NCBI GenBank assembly: GCA_030760725.1
Contig: JASWHV010000019.1
Location: 32,181,944 to 32,245,943, forward strand
Origin: Neostapfia colusana
Taxonomy: Eukaryota > Streptophyta > Magnoliopsida > Poales > Poaceae
Direction: 5' to 3'
Length of the DNA stretch: 64,000 nt
Below, piece by piece: positions 56,020-64,000 of this stretch. The position numbers were made by a program, and so were the translations under genes. Under the pieces are notes generated by a model, which was given only the letters and a program-made list of their open reading frames with translations, was not told the origin of the DNA and ran no database searches. How positions within the stretch are numbered: the first letter of the stretch is position 1; each line of letters begins with the position of its first letter.

Positions 56020-56964
56020 CTAAGAAAACAATTCTGGAAATTGTGCCTTGAGTTCATCTTCCCGTTCCCAGGTGGCTTCTTCTTCTGAGTGATGCTTCCA
56101 TTGCACCTTGCACATCCGGATTCTTTTATTTCTGGTGAGGCGTTCCACTGTCTCCAAAATCTTGGATGGTTGCTCGGCATAAGACAAATCCTCAGCTACG
56201 TCCACTTCATTCATGGGTAACACCTCTTCAGGCGTCCTCAGGCATTTCTTGAGTTGTGACACATGGAATACGTCATGCACATCCGATAGGCGAGCCGGTA
56301 ATTCTAGTTGATACGCCACTTCGCCTTTCCTCTCCAGAACTTGAAAGGGTCCGATGTATCGAGGTGACAACTTCCCTTTCACCTTGAACCGACGAAGTCC
56401 TCTGACAGGGGACACCTTGAGATAGACATAGTCTCCTACGTTGAAAACGAGCTCTCTTCTTCGTACATCGGCATAGCTCTTTTGGCGTGTCTGTGCTATC
56501 CTCAAATTGTTGCGAATTTCCCTCACCTTCGCCTCGGCTTCTTGTAGTACTTCTGGACGAAACACTTTACTTTCCCCCGTTTGGTTCCAAAATAGGGGAG
56601 TTCTGCACTTCCTCCCGTACAAAGCTTCAAACGGTGACATCTTCATACTAGCTTGATAGCTGTTGTTATAGGAAAACTCCGCATACGGTAAGTTCTTATC
56701 CCAACTCCGATTGTTTTTGAGTGCACATGCCCTCAACATATCTTCAAGAATCTGATTGCTTCTTTCCGTCTGCCCATCAGTTTGGGGATGATAGGCAGAA
56801 CTAAAGTTCAGATGGGTTCCCATGGTTTCGTGCAACTTCTGCCAGAACCTCGAGGTGAACTGTGTCCCTCGATCCGACACAATCTTCTTTGGCACTCCAT
56901 GGTAACACACGATCCTTAACATGTACAACTCTGCCAATTTGGATCCGCTGTAGCTTTCTTTCAC
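56020..56964 (-). CDS. Element H integrase C-terminal part with chromodomain
   Basis: The ORF carries PKKIVSDRGTQF (second catalytic Asp), AYHPQTDGQTERSNQ (catalytic Glu intact), EALYGRKCRTPLFW, the GPY/F-like segment (LSPRYIGPFQVLE), DVHDVFHVSQLKKCL and a C-terminal chromodomain-like segment (CKVQWKHHSEEEATWE). Of the aromatic cage known from HP1-type chromodomains, the Trp is present but the position after WK-H is His, so this looks like the chromovirus type with an incomplete cage. The piece is in frame with the upstream integrase and RT ORFs. It ends at a stop about 45 bp before the 3' LTR. Confidence 0.9.
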   Translation of the reverse strand: MKESYSGSKLAELYMLRIVCYHGVPKKIVSDRGTQFTSRFWQKLHETMGTHLNFSSAYHPQTDGQTERSNQILEDMLRACALKNNRSWDKNLPYAEFSYNNSYQASMKMSPFEALYGRKCRTPLFWNQTGESKVFRPEVLQEAEAKVREIRNNLRIAQTRQKSYADVRRRELVFNVGDYVYLKVSPVRGLRRFKVKGKLSPRYIGPFQVLERKGEVAYQLELPARLSDVHDVFHVSQLKKCLRTPEEVLPMNEVDVAEDLSYAEQPSKILETVERLTRNKRIRMCKVQWKHHSEEEATWEREDELKAQFPELFS

Positions 56965-57552
56965 TGGGATGAAATGATCTACCTTGGTTAGCCTGTCAAT
57001 GATGACCCATATTGAATCCTATCCTGATTGGGTCCTAGGCAATCCCACTATGAAATCCATACTGATTTCTTCCCATTTCCATTCAGGCACTTTGAGTGGT
57101 TGCAATAATCCCGCGGGTCGTTGATGTTCTGCCTTCACCAACTGACATGTGTCACATAGGGCAACATGTTCCGCGACATCTCATTTCATGCCATACCACC
57201 AATACCTGCTCTTGAGGTCCTGGTACATCTTCGTACTCCTAGGATGAATGGAATAGTCAGAATCATGAGCCTCCTTCAAAATCAATTCACTGATCTCCTT
57301 TACTTCCGGCACACAGATTCTTTTCCCGTGCCACACCGTTCCTTGTTCATCCTCTCTGAAACCAGGAGCTTTATTTTCCTTGATGAGTTGCCTGATTTCT
57401 TGTATCTTCTCGTCGTTCTTTTGACCCTCGCGTATGTCTCGCTCGAGTGTGGAGTCCACTTCCATGGCGATGGCTTCACCACTATTTACCAGGCATAGAT
57501 TGAGCCTTATAACCTTGTCCTTCAATTCTGCAGGCATGTCTTTCAAGCTCAA
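56965..57552 (-). pseudogene. Element H integrase N-terminal part, two internal stops
   Basis: The ORF 57552-57181 includes the start of the HHCC module (SIHPRSTKMYQDL). A TGA follows the segment YWWYGMK. The same frame resumes with the second zinc pair (LCDTCQ) and the first catalytic Asp (SMDFIVGLP), then a TAG near 57020. It is bounded upstream by a TAG at about 57553-57555 that separates it from RNase H. All pieces share one frame with 57562-58938 and 56020-56964, so only point mutations break pol. Confidence 0.82.
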
Positions 57553-57561
57553 CTTATTGAC

Positions 57562-58938
57562 CTACACTTTCCGACTTAAAGCATCGGCCATGACGTTTGC
57601 TTTCCCAGGATGATAGTTGATGCCCACATCAAAGTCATTGATTAGCTCTAACCATCTCCTTTGTCTGAGGTTGAGGTCTGGCTGTGTGAAAATGTACTTC
57701 AAACTCTTATGATCCGTATATATCTCGGTCCTCTTCCCCATCAAATAGTGCCGCCAAATTTTCAACGCGTGTACCACTGCGGCTAGTTCTAGGTCATGTG
57801 TAGGATAGTTCTTCTCGTGCTTTCGGAGCTGCCGAGATGCATAAGCCACGACATGCCCTTCTTGCATGAGAACACATCCCAACCCGTTTCTAGAGGCATC
57901 GCAGTACACCGTGAAGTTCTTCTGCATATCTGGCATAACCAGCACTGGGGCTGTTGTCAGTCTTTTCTTTAACTCCTGAAAACTCGTCTCGCACTGTGGC
58001 GTCCATGTGAATGTGATTCCCTTCTCCAACAGTTTGGTAAGGGGTCTCGAGATCTTAGAGAATCCCTCAATAAACCGTCTATAGTATCCAGCCAATCCCA
58101 AAAAGCTTCGAACTTCCCCGACATTTTCAGGGGTCTTCCACTTCTGTATATCCTCGATTTTGGCAGGATCCACGGAAATTCCTCCCTCCGAGATTATATG
58201 TCCTAAGAAGGGAACTCTCTTCAGCCAAAACTCACACTTGCTCAACTTGGCATATAGTTGGTGTTCTCTTAGCCTCTGCAACACCAACCTTAGATGTTTC
58301 TCATGTTCATCTTCATCTTTGGAGAAGACGAGAATGTCATCTATGAAAACCACCACAAATTTGTCTAGATATTCCATGAATACCTTGTTCATGAGATACA
58401 TGAAGTACGCCAGGGCATTAGTTAGCCCAAAAGGCATGACAGTGTATTCATACAGTCCGTACCGAGATACGAAAGCTGTCTTGGGAATATCAGATTGCCT
58501 TATCTTAAGTTGGTGGTATCTCGACCTGAGATCAATTTTCGAGAACACACAAGCTCCCTTCAACTGATCAAACAAGTCTTCAATGCGGGGTAATGGGTAC
58601 TTATTCTTGATGGTTACCTCATTCAAAGCACGGTAGTCCACGCATAACCTTTGGGTTCCGTCCTTCGTGGGCACAAATATCACCGGAGCTCCCCATGGTG
58701 AGGAACTAGGACGAATATACCCCTTCTCCGTCAATTCTCTCAAATGATCCTTGAGTTCTCCCAGCTGCTTGGAGTCCATCCGATAAGGTCTCTTGTATAT
58801 CGGGGCTGTTCCAGGTACTAGCTCAATTGCGAATTCCACTTCACGATCGGGAGGCATACCTGGCAAATCCTCCGGAAACACATCTGGATATTCCCTGATG
58901 GTCCTGATCTCCTCCACTTTCACCTCAACTTGATTCAA
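57562..58938 (-). CDS. Element H reverse transcriptase and RNase H
   Basis: A 458-codon uninterrupted stretch. The lead-in is DVFPEDLPGMPPDREVEF; RT proper has FIRPSS-like YIRPSSSPWGAP, QRLCVDYRALNEV, VFSKIDLRSRYHQLKI, MPFGLTNALAYFM and VVFIDDILVFSK with both catalytic aspartates near residues 207-208. The connection segment is RSFLGLAGYYRRFI. RNase H has VYCDASRNGLGCVL, THDLELAAVVHAL, YTDHKSLKYIF and ends at ALSRK. Two substitutions look unusual: SRYHQ where B has SGYHQ, and NALAYF where F has NEPAYF and B has NAPAHF. It is the best preserved RT in the window. Confidence 0.95.
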   Translation of the reverse strand: MNQVEVKVEEIRTIREYPDVFPEDLPGMPPDREVEFAIELVPGTAPIYKRPYRMDSKQLGELKDHLRELTEKGYIRPSSSPWGAPVIFVPTKDGTQRLCVDYRALNEVTIKNKYPLPRIEDLFDQLKGACVFSKIDLRSRYHQLKIRQSDIPKTAFVSRYGLYEYTVMPFGLTNALAYFMYLMNKVFMEYLDKFVVVFIDDILVFSKDEDEHEKHLRLVLQRLREHQLYAKLSKCEFWLKRVPFLGHIISEGGISVDPAKIEDIQKWKTPENVGEVRSFLGLAGYYRRFIEGFSKISRPLTKLLEKGITFTWTPQCETSFQELKKRLTTAPVLVMPDMQKNFTVYCDASRNGLGCVLMQEGHVVAYASRQLRKHEKNYPTHDLELAAVVHALKIWRHYLMGKRTEIYTDHKSLKYIFTQPDLNLRQRRWLELINDFDVGINYHPGKANVMADALSRKV

Positions 58939-58951
58939 TTTAATGTCCTTC

Positions 58952-60076
58952 CTAGGCTCGTGTATTGTTATTTAGTCTTGTGCCACTAGGGTGAGTTAGT
59001 TCCACCGTTCTGGTCGAACAATGGATGATTCCCTTATGTTTGGTCAACCAATCCATACCCAAAATAATATCTATCCCTTGTGAATCTATCACTATGAGGT
59101 TAGAAGTAAATACTACCCCATTAATGTCTAGGTTCACCTTGGGACACACTTGTCTTGTCCTTATTTCTCCACCCGGAGAGTTTACGGCTAGCATATGGTT
59201 CATTTGTGTTGTTGCTAGGTCATGCTTCTTAACAAACCCTTGGGTAATGAACGAGTGGGTAGCACCAGAATCAAACAGCAGGGTTGCAATGTGTAAATTG
59301 GCAGGAAACTTACCAACTACCACGTCGGGTGCCTCTTGTGCTTCCTCCATAGTGACGTGGTTCACCCGTCCTCTCATTACGTTCTGCTGTTGTGGCTGTG
59401 TGGGCTTCTTCTTTGGGCACTTATGGGCATAGTGCCCCACTTCACCACAGCTAAAACATTGCACCCCAATCTTAGGGGCTTGGCCCTTATTGTCTTGGGG
59501 TTGGTTTGGAGGTCCTTGCACTGCTGGTCGAGGTGGATATGCGGGGCGAGGTTGCTGTACAAACTGACGTTGTGGCTGTGCTGGTGCTGCCGGAGGCCTG
59601 TAGTTCGGGTTGTACCCTCTTGGTGCTGAGTAGAGTACCGCAGAACTGTTCATCTGCCCGGTAGGTTGCTGCATCAGACGTTGGCGGGTGTTGCTCCCTG
59701 AGGCTTGGTGTGACCACCCGGCCTTCCTCTTGGTCTCCTTTTCCAAGGCCTTCAGCTTCCTTTCCACCACAAATGCTTTGTCCACCATCTTTTGGAAGCT
59801 TTCATACTCATTTGATGACATTGCACACTGCATTTCTGTGGTGAGCCCTTCCACGAAACAATCTTGTTTCTGCTCATCAGTCTCTATGTCTCGTGGGGCA
59901 TAACGGGATAGTTGAGTAAATTTAGTGAGGTATTCCCTCACCATCATGTTTCCCTGCTGCAGTCCCAAGAACTCCTTCCTCTTGTTTTTGAGTTCACCTC
60001 TTAGGATATAATGGTTGCGGAAGCTACGCTTGAACTCTTCCCAAGTGATGCTTTCAGGGTCATGATGGGCAGCCAC
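58952..60076 (-). CDS. Element H Gag C-terminal part and protease
   Basis: The capsid C-terminal part (TWEEFKRSFRNHYI, MVREYLTKFTQLSRYAP, EGLTTEMQ) is followed by a Gln/Pro-rich linker, a zinc knuckle CFSCGEVGHYAHKC near residues 212-225, and protease with LLFDSGATHSFITQ near residues 267-280 and IILGMDWL later. The ORF is one reading frame away from pol; text typical of the join appears in the other frame just downstream, so a small indel near 58975 broke a former gag-pol fusion. Upstream, a TGA at about 60089 separates it from the Gag N terminus in the same frame. Confidence 0.9.
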   Translation of the reverse strand: MAAHHDPESITWEEFKRSFRNHYILRGELKNKRKEFLGLQQGNMMVREYLTKFTQLSRYAPRDIETDEQKQDCFVEGLTTEMQCAMSSNEYESFQKMVDKAFVVERKLKALEKETKRKAGWSHQASGSNTRQRLMQQPTGQMNSSAVLYSAPRGYNPNYRPPAAPAQPQRQFVQQPRPAYPPRPAVQGPPNQPQDNKGQAPKIGVQCFSCGEVGHYAHKCPKKKPTQPQQQNVMRGRVNHVTMEEAQEAPDVVVGKFPANLHIATLLFDSGATHSFITQGFVKKHDLATTQMNHMLAVNSPGGEIRTRQVCPKVNLDINGVVFTSNLIVIDSQGIDIILGMDWLTKHKGIIHCSTRTVELTHPSGTRLNNNTRA

Positions 60077-60088
60077 GTAGGCGGTCCA

Positions 60089-60484
60089 TCAATCAGCAGC
60101 AGGTCCATGCAATTGATGAGAGGCAAACAGCACCCTCTCATACCCTTGGCACTGTATGATCCTCATCTTGCTCTCATTGGTCTTAAGCCAATCATCTACC
60201 TCCAGAGGTTCAGCAGCACTTGCGAACTTTGGAGGTTGAGTTCCTAGAAACTCACTCAACCTTGGTTGGCGTGGTGCAGCTTGTGGAGGTGGAACTTGAT
60301 GCAAGTTGGCCACCACTTGAGTCAGGTTCTGGATGAGCTGATTTTGATTCTCCAGCATTTGGTGGTGGGGATCAACTCCTTCAGGGCATCCAACCCTGTC
60401 TTGGCCTCCAGAAAGATGAGGGTTGCAGGCCTCATCATTGTTGTTGGCGGGGTTGGCAGCACGACCTTTTCCTCTTCTGGCCAT
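60089..60484 (-). CDS. Element H Gag N-terminal part
   Basis: The start at ATG 60484 gives MARRGKGRAANPANN, followed by a Gln/Pro-rich region, then the capsid start (PPKFASAAEPLEVDDWL, HQLHGPAAD). The ORF ends at TGA and the frame continues in 58952-60076, so gag is broken by one nonsense codon. The position after the leader ORF (about 300 nt apart) and the homology to B and C gag (AEPLE-, HGAA/HGPA) support the assignment. Confidence 0.87.
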   Translation of the reverse strand: MARRGKGRAANPANNNDEACNPHLSGGQDRVGCPEGVDPHHQMLENQNQLIQNLTQVVANLHQVPPPQAAPRQPRLSEFLGTQPPKFASAAEPLEVDDWLKTNESKMRIIQCQGYERVLFASHQLHGPAAD

Positions 60485-60789
60485 CTAGCATGATCAACCA
60501 AATGTTAATTTAAAGTATTACGTATTATCTTACTACTTTCGCTTGTTTGTACTTTGAAGTGTTTGAAGCTTTGTTATACTTTTCTGAGGTTTCATATCTC
60601 ACACAAAAATAAATGCAATATTATTTCATGTTGGTTCACACACCAAAGCAAGACAATCTGAAGACGAGGCTGTGGACAATTGCTCATGGCTTCCACAACT
60701 CACGTCACACACCAAGCATTAACACACCATTAACTAACGTAACGACTCGACTACTCGACATCCTTCTGCTTTAGGGAAAAGGCTCTACG
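60485..60789 (-). other. Element H spacer between leader ORF and gag
   Basis: About 305 nt of AT-rich sequence between the stop of the leader ORF (60790) and the gag ATG (60484). I see no splice or termination signal that I can support. Confidence 0.5.
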
Positions 60790-61569
60790 CTACTCATTTT
60801 CTGGAGCTGGCTCCTCGGGATCTTCCTCGTCATTTCGGCTGCCTTCTGACTCTGCTTTGGGTGGGGAGGCTGCTGGTGGAGAAGTGCGACGACGCCTTAT
60901 CGCCCGACGATCTGGGGAGTCAGGAGTCCATGTATCATTCGTGGTGACACACAGTTCATTCCCATCTCCTCTTTCTCTCGCCCTCAGGCAGGCTCGCAGC
61001 AACGCCTCCATTTCCTTCAGGGTGTCCCGAACATCCTGAAGCTCTTGCTGACACTACTGCAGTCGAGTGCTGAGCATAGCAGCATCCTCCAAGCACAGGT
61101 CCATGTGCTCATGGGAAGTCCCTTGCTGCACTGGTGGGTACTTGTACTCCGTGGTACCACTCTCCCGCTGGAGGACATACATGTACTCAGTTCTTAACAG
61201 GTGGCGACGATAGATGTGACTCTGGCAGGTGATGGCCTCCCAGGTGACATCCTTCTCCGCATCGACCTGTGTCGCTCGACAAGCTGGAGAGCGATGGATC
61301 TTAAGCAGCTGATTTTCGTGTATGATCCTCATCTCTGAACTCCATTCTTCCCTCTTCTCACGGATGGTCCTCGTGGAGTTATAGTGGATGATTAGCTTGC
61401 CCGTATTGCCGGCGGCTTCGAGCATACGTCGAAGACGACGCAACAAGCCTCCTACTGCCAATCCGTAGGAAAGGTACGTCACCGGACGTCTCTCCTCTCT
61501 TTTGGCAAGGGCAACTACGGGAACTCTCCCTCCTGTGGACTTGCGAGCGGTGCGAATCATGCGAACCAT
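60790..61569 (-). pseudogene. Extra leader ORF of element H with a histone H3 tail-like N terminus
   Basis: A 259-codon sense ORF between PBS and gag, opened by ATG 61569-61567 and closed by TAG 60792-60790, with a single internal TAG at 61056-61054. It does not resemble gag or pol. Residues 1-22 match the N terminus of histone H3 position by position: M.R at 1 and 3, exact TARKSTGG at residues 7-14, Pro at 17, Leu-Ala at 21-22. The rest is unlike a histone: a basic region (LLRRLRRMLEAAG), a central mixed region, a likely coiled coil around the internal stop (ELQDVRDTLKEMEALL), a basic patch (RRAIRRRRTS) and an acidic end (NDEEDPEEPAPENE). What it does is unknown. One stop in 259 codons suggests it was coding until recently. 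Confidence 0.7.
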
Positions 61570-61769
61570 CTAAAACAAAAAGCATTTAAACTTAGGTTAG
61601 ATAAACTTTTAAGCAAAAATCCTCTTTTGAATGAAAGTTGGGGTAAGATGATGAAAGTGACTCCTTAAATAACACTTTTCAACCCACACCTTGTAAAATA
61701 GTTTTTAAGAAAATAGGGCCCTTAAATACGTCCACTTCTACCTAGGTCCACGTTCCTACGGGCAACCTT
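61570..61769 (-). other. Element H leader between PBS and extra ORF
   Basis: About 200 nt of leader, without recognisable signals beyond its position. Confidence 0.5.
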
Positions 61770-61782
61770 GGCTCCGATACCA
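61770..61782 (-). promoter_or_regulatory. Element H primer-binding site, variant
   Basis: On the minus strand it reads TGGTATCGGAGCC, followed by AAGG, 3 nt from the LTR end. It differs by one base (G for A) from the PBS of B, C and D, so it carries one mismatch to initiator Met tRNA if those copies are the standard. Confidence 0.85.
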
Positions 61783-61785
61783 CTT

Positions 61786-64000
61786 TGTCACACCTGGTTT
61801 TTCCGAATATAAATAGTGAAGCATCATTTATTACAAGCCAGGTGTCGAATATAAATAAGTATTACATAGCAAGTGTCTCGATGGACAATAATAAGTTCAT
61901 CACAAGTAAATAAACTAGCAGCGGAATATTATTCTCGAGGGCTCCTTCACAGGCATTGCCCGGGGTCTCCATGAACCTAGAAACCTTCTTCGGGTCCAAA
62001 GTCTTGGTCATTATACACCACCTCATTATCTTGACCTGAGCAGCAATATAAACAAACAAATATGCAAGGTTGAGTACCGATGGTACTCAGCAAGTGTGGG
62101 AAAGTTATGTCATGCATGGCTAGAACAAGGGGAGGTTGAACTCATGGTTAAAGCACTACGCAATTAAATACCTATCACCTTAGCTTTTTAAGCACCTACA
62201 TTACTACACAGGTGAAATGGTCCCAATCTCCCAACCCATCATCATAATCAAATAACCATAACATCATTTCCAATGTTAAGCTCCCCGCTTAACATTCTTA
62301 ACATCCAAAGCCATCACTCCTCTAATCATGAATAAGTCCAAGCTGCTCTTGACCGTGAGCACGACTGTCATGACAGTTTTAACTCTGCAGAGTTTGCACC
62401 ACCGTACCCACATGTAGTGATTTCATCCCCCGTTGCCGGGTGGACTAAAAGAACCTCCATTATGCCAGTGGCTACGAACCACATTCACACTTCCCAGGTG
62501 TGTAGCCAGGAGATCACTACGAAGCCTTTACAAAGGGATTCCCGACGAGCGTGGGCCCACTGAGGTTTCACCCCTAACAGCATACAAGAGGCTCCAACCC
62601 CGCTGCAGTGGCCCCCTCTTGAGCCTTGCGGTTCATATGGTAGTCCACCTAACACCTATTCCCCACACCATCCAACACACCCATACTACGCCGGGGATAC
62701 ACCTAATTAATTGGCCAAGCTGCCCCATCTCAGCATGTGGTTGGCACGGTAAAGCCAGGTTACATGCTCCATGAACCGGTCCTTAGGATCCAAGCAAGTA
62801 CTAAACACAAACCAGAGTCTCGTGCACCCAGCACCAACCAAATCATCCAACTTGCCTTGATCCCTACCTCTACATAACTCACAATATCTCATTCAAGAGT
62901 ATGGTAAAATAAACTGATGATCTCATATCCCAAATATCCCATTCTAAGCATGGCTAAGCACAAGTAATATGAATGACATAATGAAACAATCCGAACCCAA
63001 GCTACAAGGAAAACAAGGTAATGCAATTCTAGGGAAACTTCCTAGCATGGGTTTCATATTTAAATTGACAATGCAAATAAAATTCTATCTACACACCCTA
63101 GTATAGGAACAAAGTGGTCAAGGACACTTGCCTCTTTCCTGCTGCTCTTGGAATGGGTAGTCCTGATCTTGGAAAGGAAAAACTTGCTCTTGAGCAGGTT
63201 CTACTCATATCATCACACATAGCAAAAGAAAACAACAAGTCATAAGACATAGTTCACACTTCCACTTCATACAAACCACACATTCACATTTATGAAAGCC
63301 ATTCACAATTCTATGTGTTGTGGTTACTCTATGTGTGTTGATTTTTGGCTTACATGCACTTTTAAACATGTGTATATGATTTCTACTTTTGTATTCATAT
63401 TCATGTTGGCATACTATATATAAATTTCTAATTTTAAATAAATCCATTATATTTAATTGATACACATTTTAGCCACCAAGTATGCATAAAAGGTGTTTTC
63501 CTACTTCATATGTGTCTTTAAACCTTCTACCAACCCTAAACTGAATTCTTTGGATTTTGGAAACTTCATTTATCATTTTCTAGTTATTTATACCTAGTTT
63601 GATATATTTTCAGATTTATTTCCTATGCCTAAATGTGCACTTTATTATGAAAATAGTAAGACACCTCATCTAAACAGAATAGGTTTTGGGTCTAAAATAT
63701 TAAATAATATATTTTTGAACTTCTCTTCTGATGTAAACTATTTTACATTTATTTTACAAAATTTCAGAATTATTCTATACTTAAAATGTGTCCCCATTAT
63801 TAATAAATGTGAATAATCAATTAGACGGATTCATTTCAGCTAAAAATCTATTTTTAACTCACTCCAAAGTTTTCCATGTGTTAGGAGAGTTTTAAATTTG
63901 AATTTACATTGTGTTCGTCCCATCTTTTAAATTTTAAATGCTAATCACATAGTCAAATTCCTAAATTTAATATCATATAAAGTTAAAAAGGTTAACTTAC
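61786..64000 (-). repeat. Element H 5' LTR, truncated by the window end
   Basis: It starts at 61786 with TGTCACACC (its 3' end on the minus strand) next to the PBS spacer, and follows 52530 onward to the window end. Compared with the 3' LTR it lacks about 60 bp near 61806. Confidence 0.92.
62071..62089 (-). promoter_or_regulatory. Conserved hairpin in H 5' LTR
   Basis: Identical to 52870-52888. Confidence 0.6.

Larger units (their letters stand above)
52530..64000 (-). mobile_element. Element H: chromovirus with an extra leader ORF, 5' LTR incomplete
   Basis: The minus-strand element has its 3' LTR at 52530-55975, polypurine tract 55976-55988, integrase with chromodomain, RNase H, RT, protease and gag (56020-60484), a leader ORF (60790-61569), PBS 61770-61782 and 5' LTR from 61786 to beyond the window. 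It was inserted in LTR G (left target copy would be CGCCC, 52525-52529). It is the youngest layer on the right side, because nothing interrupts it. Single-base stops and one frameshift still break gag and pol. Confidence 0.92.

Noticed and set aside
58160..58567. Plus-strand ORF of 135 codons opposite the H RT (and similar ones opposite the F RT)
   Set aside because: It is the antisense shadow of the conserved RT core; the equivalent antisense ORF at 49302-49700 has the same cause.

Overview
The window is plant nuclear DNA, most likely from a grass (Poaceae), made almost entirely of nested LTR retrotransposons. No host gene, tRNA or rRNA gene was found. The plant assignment rests on initiator-Met tRNA primer-binding sites (TGGTATCAGAGCC type), 3.4-4.1 kb chromovirus LTRs, a SIRE/Maximus-type copia element, and the depth of nesting typical of large grass genomes. 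The species cannot be told from this sequence.

Layout, left to right. (X) 1-3321: most of a minus-strand Ty3/gypsy LTR, inserted in the gag of element A. (A) 3327-6150: plus-strand, decayed CRM/Reina-like gypsy gag-protease-RT-RNase H, cut in RNase H by C. (C) 6151-23948: plus-strand gypsy element with a 4.1 kb 5' LTR, PBS, leader and gag start, then gag-protease-partial RT. D splits it eight codons into gag, and E cuts it inside RT. (D) 12220-21960: complete SIRE/Maximus-like copia element with two 1,624-bp LTRs and a perfect GCAAG target duplication. (E) 23949-28831 plus 43055-43533: 5' LTR, PBS and leader of another plus-strand gypsy element, split by B. (B) 28832-43049: complete minus-strand chromovirus, 14.2 kb, LTRs of 3,830 and 3,815 bp, perfect GGTTG duplication. 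(F) 43534-49828: 3' LTR, integrase, RNase H and part of RT of a minus-strand chromovirus inserted in the E leader. (G) 49829-52529: part of a minus-strand LTR inserted in the F RT. (H) 52530-64000: minus-strand chromovirus inserted in the G LTR, complete except that its 5' LTR runs off the window.

The order of events can be read from the junctions: A received X and C; C received D and E; E received B and F; F received G; G received H. The missing right halves of A, C, E, F and G should lie beyond base 64000, in the order H, G, F, E, C, A. X, C, E, B and G have related LTRs; F and H form a second LTR group. Every coding region carries frameshifts or stops, and most of the stops I examined fit C-to-T or G-to-A transitions.

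The most unusual item is a 259-codon leader ORF in H, upstream of gag (60790-61569, minus strand, one internal stop). Its N terminus matches the histone H3 tail in register, including the exact octapeptide TARKSTGG around the H3K9 position. Other notable items are about 19 degenerate G-box-bearing repeats directly upstream of the TATA box in the F LTR, conserved hairpins shared between LTRs of different elements, a cysteine-pair/coiled-coil extension in the D gag, and loss of the catalytic Glu in the F integrase.
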